64,000 nt of DNA from Elgaria multicarinata webbii (taxonomy: Eukaryota; Chordata; Lepidosauria; Squamata; Anguidae). Shown piece by piece: positions 41,015 through 50,669 of the stretch (position 1 is the stretch's first letter; every line of letters begins with the position of its first letter). The notes below the pieces were generated by a model. It searched no databases. It was given only the letters and a program-made list of their open reading frames with translations, and had not been told where the DNA came from. The DNA lies in contig NC_086179.1 of NCBI RefSeq assembly GCF_023053635.1, positions 1,192,001 through 1,256,000 of the forward strand. The letters are read 5' to 3'. The position numbers and the translations under genes are program-made.

Positions 41015-41847
41015 TCTATCTGGCTGGGCATGAGCCGAGTGGTGGCTGACACTCCTGTGGTGGGCGGTGGAGGGGGGGGGCTCTTTGGGTTGTCAGGGTG
41101 CAATCAATCACGCCTCTTCTGGTACTTGGCAGGTGCCCCCTGCTCAGATCCCTGCCTGGCACGAGTGTGCCCCTGGGAGGAGGAAGAGGAAGTGGAGGCA
41201 ATTCGAAGGTTCCCCCCTCCACACACACACCCTGATTTCTAGGACTGGGGTGAAGGAGGGGTATCCCCTGCCCGCCCACCACCCCATAATGATATCCTGT
41301 GGGGTGAGGGCCAGGGGAGCTAGGAACTGCACGTTGCCCCAGAGAGGAGATGCAACTGTGGTGGGCACCCTTGGGTGGGGGGTGTTGCAGGGTGTCCATC
41401 CTCCAGCCCTCTTCTTTTGGAAATAAGTTGATTGGGGAAGAGATGTTTGTTTGTATTGTTTGTTTAGCCCAAAAAATCTCAAAGGCTTTGAGTGAGTCAG
41501 GGACACGAGAGCAGCAATCAAAGGCAGAAGCTTGTGGAGTTTTGCTGTGTTCTTTCTGGGAAGGAGAGGAGCGAAGGCACAGGCAGCATCCTGCGGAGGC
41601 GGAGGCGGTGGTGGTGGGGAAGGCATTCTTCTGGGAAGAGCCTCTTGGCTGGGAGAGGAGACGGTTTCATGGTCCCATGAAGCAGAGCAATCAGGGAGAG
41701 GGAGACGGGTTCCAGCAGCTTGGGAGAGCAAATATTTGGGCAAGGTGGGAGCGCTTGTGGCCGCCTCTCTCTGGGGCTGCTGACAGCGGGGATTAGGGCA
41801 CCACGTCACCTGCCCATTTCTGACGCTTCCTGCACTCTGACTACAGG

Positions 41848-41965
41848 CCAGGGCAGCCTCGCCCAACCTGGCACCCTCCCAATGTGTTGGGCTACAACCC
41901 CCCTAGTGGGCTGGGGATTATGGGAGTTGTAGTCCCAACACATCTGGAGGGCTTTGGGCAAGGCC
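41848..41965. repeat. Palindromic repeat family C downstream of GARIN1A
   Basis: GCAGCCTCGCCCAACCTGGC, ATTATGGGAGTTGTAGTCCC and ACACATCTGGAGGGCTTTGG. Confidence 0.7.
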
Positions 41966-42252
41966 AGTTGATGGCCCCTGCTCTGTATCCTTCCTGACGA
42001 AGAGCCTTGTGGCAGGATCAGACCCAGGAGGAGCCAGTATCCTCTTCCCAGTAGCGGCTGGTCAGGTGCTGCTTCTGGGAAATGCACACTAAAGCAGCAG
42101 CCCTAAACATGGAAATTCCATTTAGTTATCTCGGCTGAATTTGTCCATTTCTCTTCTTTTGATGGACCATTTAAAGACGGTGGCTGTCCTCATCCTATAT
42201 GGCAGCAGCTGATTCATTTATTATCATTTCAATTTATACCCTTCCTATCTAC

Positions 42253-42742
42253 TGTTCTGGGCACCACACTTCAAGAAGGATGCAGACAAGCTGGAGTGGG
42301 TTCAGAGGAGGGTAACCAGGATGATCAGGGGCCTGGAAACAAAGCCCTAGGAGGAGAGACTGAAACAACAGGGCATGTTTAGCCTGGAGTAGAGAAGATG
42401 GAGGGGAGACATGATGGCACTCTTCAAGTACTTGAAAGGTTGTCACACAGAGGAGGGCCAGGATCTCTTCTCAATCCTCCCAGAGTGCAGGACACGGAAT
42501 AACAGGCTCAAGTGACAGGAAGCCAGCTTCCAGCTGGACATCAGGAAAAAATTCCTGACTGTTAGAGCAGTATGACAATGGAACCAGTTACCTAGGGAGG
42601 TTGTGGGCTCTCCCACACTGGAGGCATTCAAGAGGCAGCTGGACTACCATCTGTCAGGGATGCCTTAGGGTGGATTCCTGCATTGAGCAGGGGGTTGGAC
42701 TCGATGGCCTTATAGGCCCCTTCCAACTCTTCTATGATTCTA
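42253..42742 (+). mobile_element. CR1 3' fragment (sense)
   Basis: This copy is 5'-truncated, starting TCTGGGCACCACACTTCAAG and ending in the CR1 tail. Several stops break the coding part. Confidence 0.88.
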
Positions 42743-43369
42743 CAAGACAGGTTCTGGGGACTGAGCCTTCCTAGCAGCTGGCTCCAGGTAAAGCTTTTTC
42801 CAGACAAATCAGCAGCCTGTAGAGAAAGCACACAAAGTTAGTGTGTGGTGAGGATGTGCTAGGAGTCCAGCAGGGGGCGGCAGACCCCAGGCTTGGCCTG
42901 GAGTATCATCAACTATAGCTGCACCCCCCCTAAGTCAGTAGGTGTATCTCACTGAGAACCAGAAAGCCTTGGGGCAGCAATGGGCCTTCGGGACCAAGAG
43001 GAAGGTTCACCTGCAGCAAGGCTGGCGGCAAGGACAGGCATGGTTGGGCACCTTCCGAGGGTCCACGCAACAGCCGGGGTCCACTGACAAAAGCGCCCTG
43101 GAGGAGGTCTTCCTCTGGCAACCTGCTTGTTGACCTGCCTCTCACTCCGGCCCAGACCACAGAGGGGGGGGGAGGAGATGGAGCTGCCCCTGCCTGCCTG
43201 CTCCCTGTTCTCCACCTGTCCAGCCAGAAAGTGGGAGTAGTGATGAGAAAGAGGAGGACGAGGAGCACGGGCATCTGGTGGCAACGGCATCTCTGCCTTA
43301 AGAGGAAATCACATTGCCTTATCTCTGATCTTTTTAAAAGCGGGATAACTGGGGGAAGGCACAGGAGAT

Positions 43370-43470
43370 GTCTTGTAGGTTGATGGTGCCATGTAAAGGA
43401 CCCATAAACTTCCATGAGTGGCCAAGCATGAGCATGCAATAAATTGTTCCATGTAGAGAAGCTCTTTGAG
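43370..43470. repeat. Unclassified dispersed repeat, copy 1
   Basis: AACTTCCATGAGTGGCCAAG CATGAGCATGCAATAAATTG resembles 58425-58530. Confidence 0.55.
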
Positions 43471-43786
43471 TTTGAAATGCTTCATGTTAGCCTCAGTTAT
43501 TGACAGTACAAGATTTAAACTGAAATGGGCTGGTAATTTTTGGTATTTTGGCCACAACTTTTTTGCCTTCAGCCCTGCCCATCACTGGAAGGCAGCCTTC
43601 CACATCTCCTCTAAAGCAAAATTTGGCCCTCCGGCTGAAAGATGTTCTGCATCTCTGCTCCAAAGGGGCAACTAATCTGTTGAAGCAAAAACAATAGTGT
43701 TTGGGTTTGTGGCATCTGAAAGTCTATGAGATACAATGTGCCAAATGTTTTTGAGAACAAGAACCCATTTTATTGCAAACACCATG

Positions 43787-43791
<5 letters not shown>

Positions 43792-43827
<36 letters not shown>
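43792..43827. repeat. (CT)n/(CA)n compound microsatellite
   Basis: Pure CT dinucleotides pass directly into CA dinucleotides. Confidence 0.9.
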
Positions 43828-43844
<17 letters not shown>

Positions 43845-43907
43845 GAGACGGAGGGCAGTAAGTGAGGGGGCCAGAAAGCCACGCAAAAGGTGCTGTCGCT
43901 TTGTGTC
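43828..43907. repeat. CA-linked dispersed unit, copy 1
   Basis: (CA)n then GACGGAGGGCAGTAAGTGAG, GGGG, AAAGCCACGCAAAAGGTGCT and TTTGTGTCATTC; a second copy is at 44902-44983. Confidence 0.75.
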
Positions 43908-44401
43908 ATTCCTAAATGAATAAGAACGCCCTCCACCACAGCAGTAGCAATAGCACAATCATCCCATCTTTGCATTTCACAAGTGGTGGGAGAGGGCACA
44001 GTTTTGCCAACAGGCAATGGGTCATTTTGGATATTCAGAGGCAATAAACAGAACACAAGTTAACGGAATCATAAAAGCAAATGGAAGCAAAGCCCACTCC
44101 TTTGAAGCAAATCTTCTACAAAGCACGCACCCTTTCAGCTACTGGCAGCCCCGGCATCTATCTTATCAAGGTAAGGTCAGCAGTGAGTGTGACTCCATAG
44201 CAGCCTGGCCCTGCAGCCCCTGTCTGGCTCGGTCTGCGGTGAGGTTCTGCCTTGGGAGGGTCGCAAGAAAGAATCTAGAGTCCCATCAATTCCTTATATT
44301 CTGGACATGGTCCAGTGTCTTCAAAAGCATTTACTCCGTCCTGCAGAGGAAAATCACGAGCCCTAGCAATGGGCAGGCACTGATGGTGCTATATAAATAA
44401 A

Positions 44402-44430
44402 TTAATAATAATAATAATAATAATAATAAG
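44402..44430. repeat. (TAA)n microsatellite
   Basis: About nine TAA triplets after AAATAAATTAATAA. Confidence 0.85.
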
Positions 44431-44488
44431 ATTGCTCTCATCCCAGCCAGCTTGAACAACAAGTAGCTTTAACCTTCATATCTTGCCA

Positions 44489-44775
44489 TAAGAACATCGG
44501 AAGAGCCTTGATGCTGGATCAGACCAAGGGTCCCTCTAGTCCAGCTTTCTTTCCACACAGTGGCCAACCAGCTGTTGACCAGGGACCAACAAAGCAGGAC
44601 ATGGTATAACAGCACCCTCCCACCCATGTTCCCCAGCAACTGGTGCACATCGGCTTACTGCTTCGGATACTGGATGTAGCACATAGCCGTTGCGATCAGT
44701 AGCCATTGATAGCCTTCTTATCCAGGAATTTATCCAACCCCCTTTTAAAGCCATCCAAATACAGCTGCTCTTGCA
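44489..44775 (-). mobile_element. Older CR1-like 3' fragment (antisense)
   Basis: TAAGAACATCGGAAGAGCC, GATGCTGGATCAGACCAAGG, CCCATGTTCCCCAGCAACTG, ending near ATCCAACCCCCTTTTAAAGC. Confidence 0.78.
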
Positions 44776-44901
44776 CGGTCTATATCATTGGCCTATATCA
44801 TAAGGTTGGAGTTATCACACACACCGACTTGTTGTCTACTACGTCCTGCTGTTGAGGAGCTGGCACTTTGGGTAAGGGGTGCAACACATGTCCTCTCTCT
44901 C

Positions 44902-44983
44902 ACACACACACACAGACGGAGGGCAGTAAGTGAGGGGGCTGAAAAGCCACGTAAAAGGTGCTGTAGGTTTGTGTCATTCTGCG
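44902..44983. repeat. CA-linked dispersed unit, copy 2
   Basis: Same order as 43828-43907, including the (CA)n prefix and GACGGAGGGCAGTAAGTGAG; about 8 differences over 75 bp. Confidence 0.75.
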
Positions 44984-45044
44984 GGGCTCTTCCTGTGTTT
45001 TTAATAATAATAATAATAAATAAATAATTTATTCCTTACCCACC

Positions 45045-45735
45045 TCTCCCTTTGGATCGAGGCGGGGAACAACATTAGAACAGGAATCAATACATCTTTA
45101 AAAAATCATGATTTAACATTGATCTGGATAGGCCTGCCGGAAAAGTCTAGTCTTTAAAGCTGCCTTAAAATCACACATAGTGTTAATTTTACGAATCTCC
45201 TCCGGCAGGCCATTCCACAATCTGGGGGCGACAGAAGAAAAGGTCCTCTGGGAAACTGATGTCAGCCTAGTTTTAGCTGACTGAAGTAAGTTAACCCTAG
45301 AGGACCTGAGTGTGCGGGGCGGACTATATGGGAGAAGGCGATCCCGCAGGTAACCTGGACCCAAACCATTTAGGGCTTTAAAGGTGATGACCAACACTTT
45401 GTACTTTGCCCGGAAACTAATTGGCAGCCAGTGGAGTGATTTTAAGACTGGTGTAATGTGGTCACTCCTAGGTGTACCGGTGACCAACCTGGCTGCCATA
45501 TTTTGAACTAGTTGAAGTTTCCGAACTAGGTACAATGGTAGCCCTATGTAGAGCGCATTGCAGAAGTCGAGCCTTGAGGTTACCAGCGAGTGCACTACTG
45601 TCGTTAGGTCTTCTGACTCTAAGAAGGGGCGCAGCTGGCGTATCAGCCGAAGCTGATAGTAGGCACTCCTGGCTGTCGCATCTATCTGGGCTGTCATTTG
45701 GAGCGACGGATCCAGGAGCACCCCCAAACTGCGAA
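45045..45735 (-). mobile_element. L2-type LINE, 3' 0.7 kb with open RT C-terminus
   Basis: The minus strand reads as one uninterrupted 204-codon frame (45727-45113) with LDFCNALYIGLPLYLVRKLQ, LVTGTPRSDHITPVLKSLHW, ALNGLGPGYLRDRLL and APRLWNGLPEEIRK, all characteristic of L2 reverse transcriptase C-termini. The 3' UTR ends at the (TTA)n-type tail near 45000-45030. Confidence 0.88.
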
Positions 45736-46640
45736 CACAGTCTTATGTTCTAGTAGTGGTGCAGAGGGGGTGAGTAAAGCCACACCTGCTAGAATTCCCC
45801 TCTTTGCAGCGACTGGCAGCCCTGCTGTCCTCTGCTGCACCTGGCTTCGGTGCCCCCAGGGCCTTTCGATGGACAGAATGCCCTTGTGGCCTTGCTTGGC
45901 TTACGTTGAAGCTCAGAGCTCTTCTCCCAGTTGTGTAAGCAAGGATTTGGGGGCTTATGGAGCCCAGGAACTCCCTTCCCATCCCAGATCAATATTTGCC
46001 AAAGTTTTAAAACCTGCATCCTGATCCTGGACCGGCAAAGCTGCTTTTGGTGCCCTGCTGAATGGCTCCTCAGTGCAGGAGGTGGAATGCCAAAGGTGAT
46101 GCCAAGTGTTAGAGAAGCCATATAGATATATAAATATGGATTCTCCTTTGCCTGGATTTCTTTTTGTACAAGGATGCCACATGGATCATCAGGAGAAAGC
46201 AGCTGAGCTCAGGGCCACTGTCAACACAAGCATCTTTGGGCTGGCTGTTGATACCTGCTCTGTGGCCTGCTCCATTAAAACAATTGCCTGGGTAGTTGGG
46301 TGTGGCCACTGTTTTAATTTCCTACGATGGCCTGAGCTATTCTTTCCCAACCTTTGGTGTCCTCCAAATGCTATGGACTACAAACTCCACAGCAGTCCAG
46401 CCAGTGTACGGAACGTTAATCCAGATAGGGAAGTGAAAAAAATGTTTTAAGAGAACGATCCCATGGTCCTTGGGTGAGCAACCGAGGGACTGTAGGATTG
46501 CTCGGAAAACCCCTCCAAGGACAGAGACATTGCTCCAATGAGGGAAGGGGCCCTCAGAGATCCAGCCCCAGACTCTGCCTCATTGCAGATTAACAACCTG
46601 CAACATGAGACCCACTTCCACAGTTTCACTTTTCATTTAC
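45736..46640. other. Unassigned spacer
   Basis: Apart from a half family C repeat at 46338, nothing recognised; open frames lack motifs. Confidence 0.35.
46338..46400. repeat. Palindromic repeat family C, half copy
   Basis: TTTCCCAACCTTTGGTGTCC TCC then GGACTACAAACTCCAC. Confidence 0.5.
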
Positions 46641-46641
46641 T

Positions 46642-46642
<1 letters not shown>

Positions 46643-46733
<91 letters not shown>
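46643..46733. repeat. (CT)n(CA)n compound microsatellite, about 90 bp
   Basis: About 45 bp of CT followed by about 45 bp of CA without interruption; the longest microsatellite in the window. Confidence 0.92.
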
Positions 46734-46735
<2 letters not shown>

Positions 46736-46923
46736 CTACTCCTGATCCACAAACAACAGATAATCAATTGTCTTTGAGATCATAAGTGCAAAACAATACT
46801 GGCTGGGAATTCACAAAGTCACAAGAAAAAATCATGATGACAATGGTATCCTCCTCAGAGCAACAACCCAGAAGAGCAGTTTGGACCCATCCCCAATCCA
46901 TTGCGAAATGTGAGATAATGGTA

Positions 46924-47085
46924 AGAAGAGCCCTGATGCTGGATCAGACCAGGGGTCCCATCTAGTCCAGCACTCTGTTTACACAGGGGCCAGCCAGCTG
47001 TCGACCAGGAACCCACAAGCAGGACACAGGTGCAACAGCTCTGAGGATAATGATATCCTCAGAGCCACATAGAAAAACATCCAAA
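46924..47085 (-). mobile_element. Older CR1-like 3' fragment (antisense)
   Basis: GAGCCCTGATGCTGGATCAG followed by CCACAAGCAGGACACAGGTG; it ends within about 160 bp. Confidence 0.7.
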
Positions 47086-47297
47086 CTCCATCTCTTTCAC
47101 TGATGCAAATAAGGAGGACTGGATTACTCAGGAGTAAGCATGGCCAGAAAATTCTAAAATTCAACTCCTTGTTTGAGCATCCCCCCAGCCCTCCTAATCT
47201 CAAACTCTTCAGAAGTAACAGCAAGAAGCAGCACAGTAAAACAATCCAGTTTATGCGTGTCTGGATTACTCAGGAGCAATTGCCCAAGCAACAAACA

Positions 47298-47817
47298 GTT
47301 AGGCCTCATCTAGAGTATTGCGTCCAGTTCTGGGCTCCACAATTCAAGAAGGACGCAGACAAGCTGGAGCGTGTTCAGAGGAGGGCAACCAGGATGATCA
47401 GGGGTCTGGAAACAAAGCCCTATGAAGAGAGACTGAAAGAACTGGGCATGTTTAGCCTGGAGAAGAAAAGATTGAGGGGAGACATGAGAGCACTCTTGAA
47501 ATACTTGAAAGGTTGTCACACAGAGGAGGGCCAGGATCTCTTCTTGATCCTCACATAGTGCAGGACACGGAATAATGGGCTCAAGTGACAGGAAGCCAGA
47601 TTCCAGCTGGACATCAGGAAAAACTTCCTGACTGTTAGAGCAGTACGAAAATGGAACCAGTTACCTAGGGAGGTGGTGGGCTCTCCCACCCTAGAGGCCT
47701 TCAAGAGGCAGCTGGACAACCATCTGTCAGGGATGCTTTAGGGTGGATTCCTGCATTGAGCAGGGGGTTGGACTGGATGGCCTTGTAGGCCCCCTCCAAC
47801 TCTACTATTCTATGATT
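47298..47817 (+). mobile_element. CR1 3' fragment (sense)
   Basis: It has the same 5' truncation start (GTTAGGCCTCATCTAGAG) as the copy at 19587 and encodes [20 protein letters not shown]. It ends ATTCTATGATT. Confidence 0.88.
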
Positions 47818-48375
47818 AAATAGCCAGCACAAGAGGAGATAAATTATATATTTTTACATGCACACACACACTTGGAATGCAACCTTCCTGCCATCTGGCT
47901 GCTGCTTTAGCTTTATTGGCAACCTGAGAGGGATGCACTGGGCAAGAAAATGCCCTTCTGGCCCACCACCATGGCTGCTTTGCTGCCTGGCTATTCCCCC
48001 CACCCACTTGTCTGCCAATCTCAGTCAGTCAGCTGCTTGTGTCCCCCCCCCCCCAATGTGGCAGCAGTAGGGGGACAAATGGGTCCCTTTGTTTTAAAAC
48101 ACATTTTACAGAGGTCATTGTATCAAAGGTGCACTTCACCCAACAGCCTCTGTACAAGGTTTTTGGGGAGGAGGGGGGAGTTGGGGGGAAAGTTCGGAAA
48201 AGGGGTCCATGTGTTCCTTTACCCCATCCCCCAGGATCGATTGACCCTTGTGCTCTTTATCAGCATTGATGCGCATTGATCACTGTTGGGGCAAGCTTGC
48301 ATTCCGTATACTGTGTTTCTAGTGTCATTTACTGCTTTTTATTCTCCATTATCCAAAATACCACAACAGATGTCA

Positions 48376-48447
48376 TTATGAACCGCCCAGAGAGCTTCGG
48401 CTATTGGGCGGTATAAAAATGTAATAAATAAATAAATAAATAATAAA
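48376..48447 (+). repeat. L2-type 3' hairpin and tail
   Basis: ATGAACCGCCCAGAGAGCTT CGGCTATTGGGCGGTATA: the stem CCGCCCA/TGGGCGG is intact here. Confidence 0.75.
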
Positions 48448-49040
48448 TGTGTGTCTCCAACAAGAACAGAACAGATCCGAGAAACGCCTGATGCAACTAT
48501 GTCCGGCGCCTCCTTAATCATGACCATACAGCCTCCCACTGTAAAAAAATCCAACCAAGAGCGAAGGGACCCTCCTCGTTCCTGCTGTGTGTCCCTGTTC
48601 GTTCTATCAAAGGCTAAGCAACAATTCCATGGGTCGGTGTTGACGCTTCTAGCGTGGCTTCTTGGGGTTGGCATCTCCTGGTCTCTCCGCAGCTCAGGCA
48701 CACCCCATTTCTGCGCCCTCCTTTCCTTTTCGAAGAGGAAGCAAATCCTGCCTCCTCCGAAAGACCTTTGGTAGAAGTTTGTGGCTCTGTGCTTTTGCAG
48801 CCATTTCCAGGGGTGATGACAACGACGGCCGTTTTCCATTGCATTTTCTTGTATGTGCTCTGGTTTGTTTTCTGTTTCATGCCTCATTTGTAACACTCCC
48901 TCGTCTTTCTTTATCCCTGCTTTGTATTGTTTGATATAATGGTGCATCTTCTTGTTTTATATTGGTCTGTTGACTGTAAATAAAGAAATACAATACATTT
49001 AAGCTCCCACAGGAACGGAGGTAAGGGGGGAGCTGAAGGG

Positions 49041-49073
49041 CATCTCCTCTCCTCTCCTCTCCTCTCCTCTCCT
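49041..49073. repeat. (CTCCT)n pentanucleotide repeat
   Basis: Six to seven CTCCT units, about 200 bp before the candidate lectin 5' exon. Confidence 0.88.
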
Positions 49074-49264
49074 GGTGTTGTCCACGGTCCACCCCTCCCC
49101 TTGGCACCTGCCCAGGTTGGCATGCGTGGATCGGGGGAGGGGGACAGGATCCGCCCAGAGCCTTTGTTTGCAGGTGGCTATAGACACACCATGGGGTTCA
49201 CCAAAAGGCCCCTTTTTACCTGTCCAGCCCCTCCCTCGGGCAAGGCTACAAAGCACCTCCGCCT

Positions 49265-49322
49265 CTCAGCTCACAGACATCCCGGAGCTAGCCAGACCAA
49301 GCAGACTTTTGGACACGGAGAG
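49265..49322 (+). other. Candidate 5' UTR exon of the lectin gene
   Basis: A strong donor GAGAG|GTGAGT with GT at 49323 lies 1.33 kb upstream of the acceptor TTCAG at 49646+1000 (50649-50650) that precedes the lectin ATG by 19 bases. A weak TATA-like GGCTACAAAG lies near 49242-49251. This is the best upstream partner I see for that acceptor; it is inferred, and no transcript evidence is available. Confidence 0.3.
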
Positions 49323-49646
49323 GTGAGTCAAGGCCCCCTGCCCAATTTCTCAATAACTGAAGTCAGGGGTTGCTTGGATTTAATTGCACTGAGCCTTTCT
49401 AACCATTCTATTGATGGAGAAAAGCTGGAGCCTCTTGTTTTAAATTAAAAGAGCAAGATAAGGCCATGAGCAAGCTATTATCATAACATTTGGTGGAAAG
49501 GCCAACCACAGAATTCTGGAAATCTTGTTGCAAAGTAAACAGTCCAGAACTGGGAAGGAGGGGGAACCAATGTGCAGTGATCAGAAGGTTCCTGCATCAA
49601 TTCTGGCCTGCTTCAATAGAAACGATCAAGTGACATTGACAGGAAA

Positions 49647-49647
<1 letters not shown>

Positions 49648-49695
<48 letters not shown>

Positions 49696-49700
49696 ACACC
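49648..49700. repeat. (AC)n microsatellite
   Basis: About 25 AC units with one AA interruption. Confidence 0.9.
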
Positions 49701-49765
49701 ACACTCTGCCCAAGAACCTGCAATGCCACTGCCTGTCAGATTAGGCAATGCTAGGCTTTATTTTT

Positions 49766-49903
49766 GTTAATTTTTAATTGTTTATTGCATTTCTATAGTG
49801 CCCAATAGTCTAAGCTCTCTGGGTGGTTCACAGTATGGGTGTTAGTAGACAAGTCCCGTTTCCACCAGTCCTCTTCCGATGTCTTCAGTGTGTCCCCTTG
49901 TCA

Positions 49904-49947
<44 letters not shown>

Positions 49948-50090
49948 TACATTTATATACCACCCCACAACCAAAGCTCTCTGGGTGGTTTACAACTTTT
50001 CATCCCAAACTATGTAGAAATGGCTGCTGGTACGGACACTTTTGTGAACTGCCCAGAGAGCTTCAGCTATTGGGCTATATAGGAATGCAA

Positions 50091-50129
<39 letters not shown>

Positions 50130-50130
50130 A
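49766..50130. repeat. Cluster of three L2-type 3' ends with (ATT)n and (AAAT)n tracts
   Basis: Antisense end at 49766-49835, antisense end with (ATT)n at 49902-50005, and sense end at 50040-50130 with a long (AAAT)n tail. They lie just upstream of the lectin ATG, in its presumed 5' intron. Confidence 0.65.
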
Positions 50131-50669
50131 GCTGGGCTTTGCTGGCTGGGGATTTCTCTCTCTAGCTCATGTGATGCATCATGTCAGCTCGAAAACTGGA
50201 TCTCCAAAGTTTCTCCAGCATGTCTTGAGTTTTCAGATCTGGATTGAAGAGGGATCTTGTGTGACACTAAAACCTGCCAAATGAAATCATGCCTATGCAC
50301 ATATTGTACACATCTACATATTGAAGTTGCTCTTTCCAAACCTCCTCCTGCTTGGCAGGATGTAGGTCACTTATTTGTCTACTGACATTTGGTTGCATTG
50401 GGTGCCCTAGAGTCATGAGGGAGGGAGAGAAACCCAGGGGTCTCAATTTTCTCCAGACCTGGGCACGAAAAGATTGTTCAGATCATAATAATTGCATGGG
50501 AATTCTGGAAAGGAGCCATCTTTCCTCTGAGGCCCCATTTGCCGGAAGCTGAGGCCCTTCTGACGTAGCTATTCTGGCTGGCCAGGCTGCCTGAGGGCAT
50601 CTCAGCCTTTCAAGGCCCTGGTGGATGCTTCCTTTTCCATCTCTCTTCAGGTGAAAGAGCAGCCAGGAG

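Larger units (their letters stand above)
41036..43300. other. Spacer downstream of GARIN1A
   Basis: Holds family C and CR1 repeats plus exon-like but unplaced frames at 41113-41213 and 43228-43301. No independent gene recognised. Confidence 0.35.
47818..49264. other. Unassigned spacer upstream of the lectin gene
   Basis: Contains an L2-type end (48376) and the (CTCCT)n. A minus-strand frame of 202 codons (48947-48339) has no recognisable domain. Confidence 0.35.

Noticed and set aside
41113-41213. Exon-like stretch after TTGGCAG encoding PCSDPCLARVCPWEEEEEVE
   Set aside because: Its possible donor (AAG|GTTCCC) is weak and its end phase does not fit any later exon found; it lies after the poly(A) signal of the better terminal exon.
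43228-43301. Acidic terminal exon candidate for GARIN1A
   Set aside because: Phase and acceptor fit, but it needs a 3.7-kb intron, has no nearby poly(A) signal that I can support and competes with 40682-40905. Kept only as an alternative.
48339-48947. 202-codon minus-strand frame
   Set aside because: Its C-terminal end runs into an L2-type repeat tail; no motif recognised.
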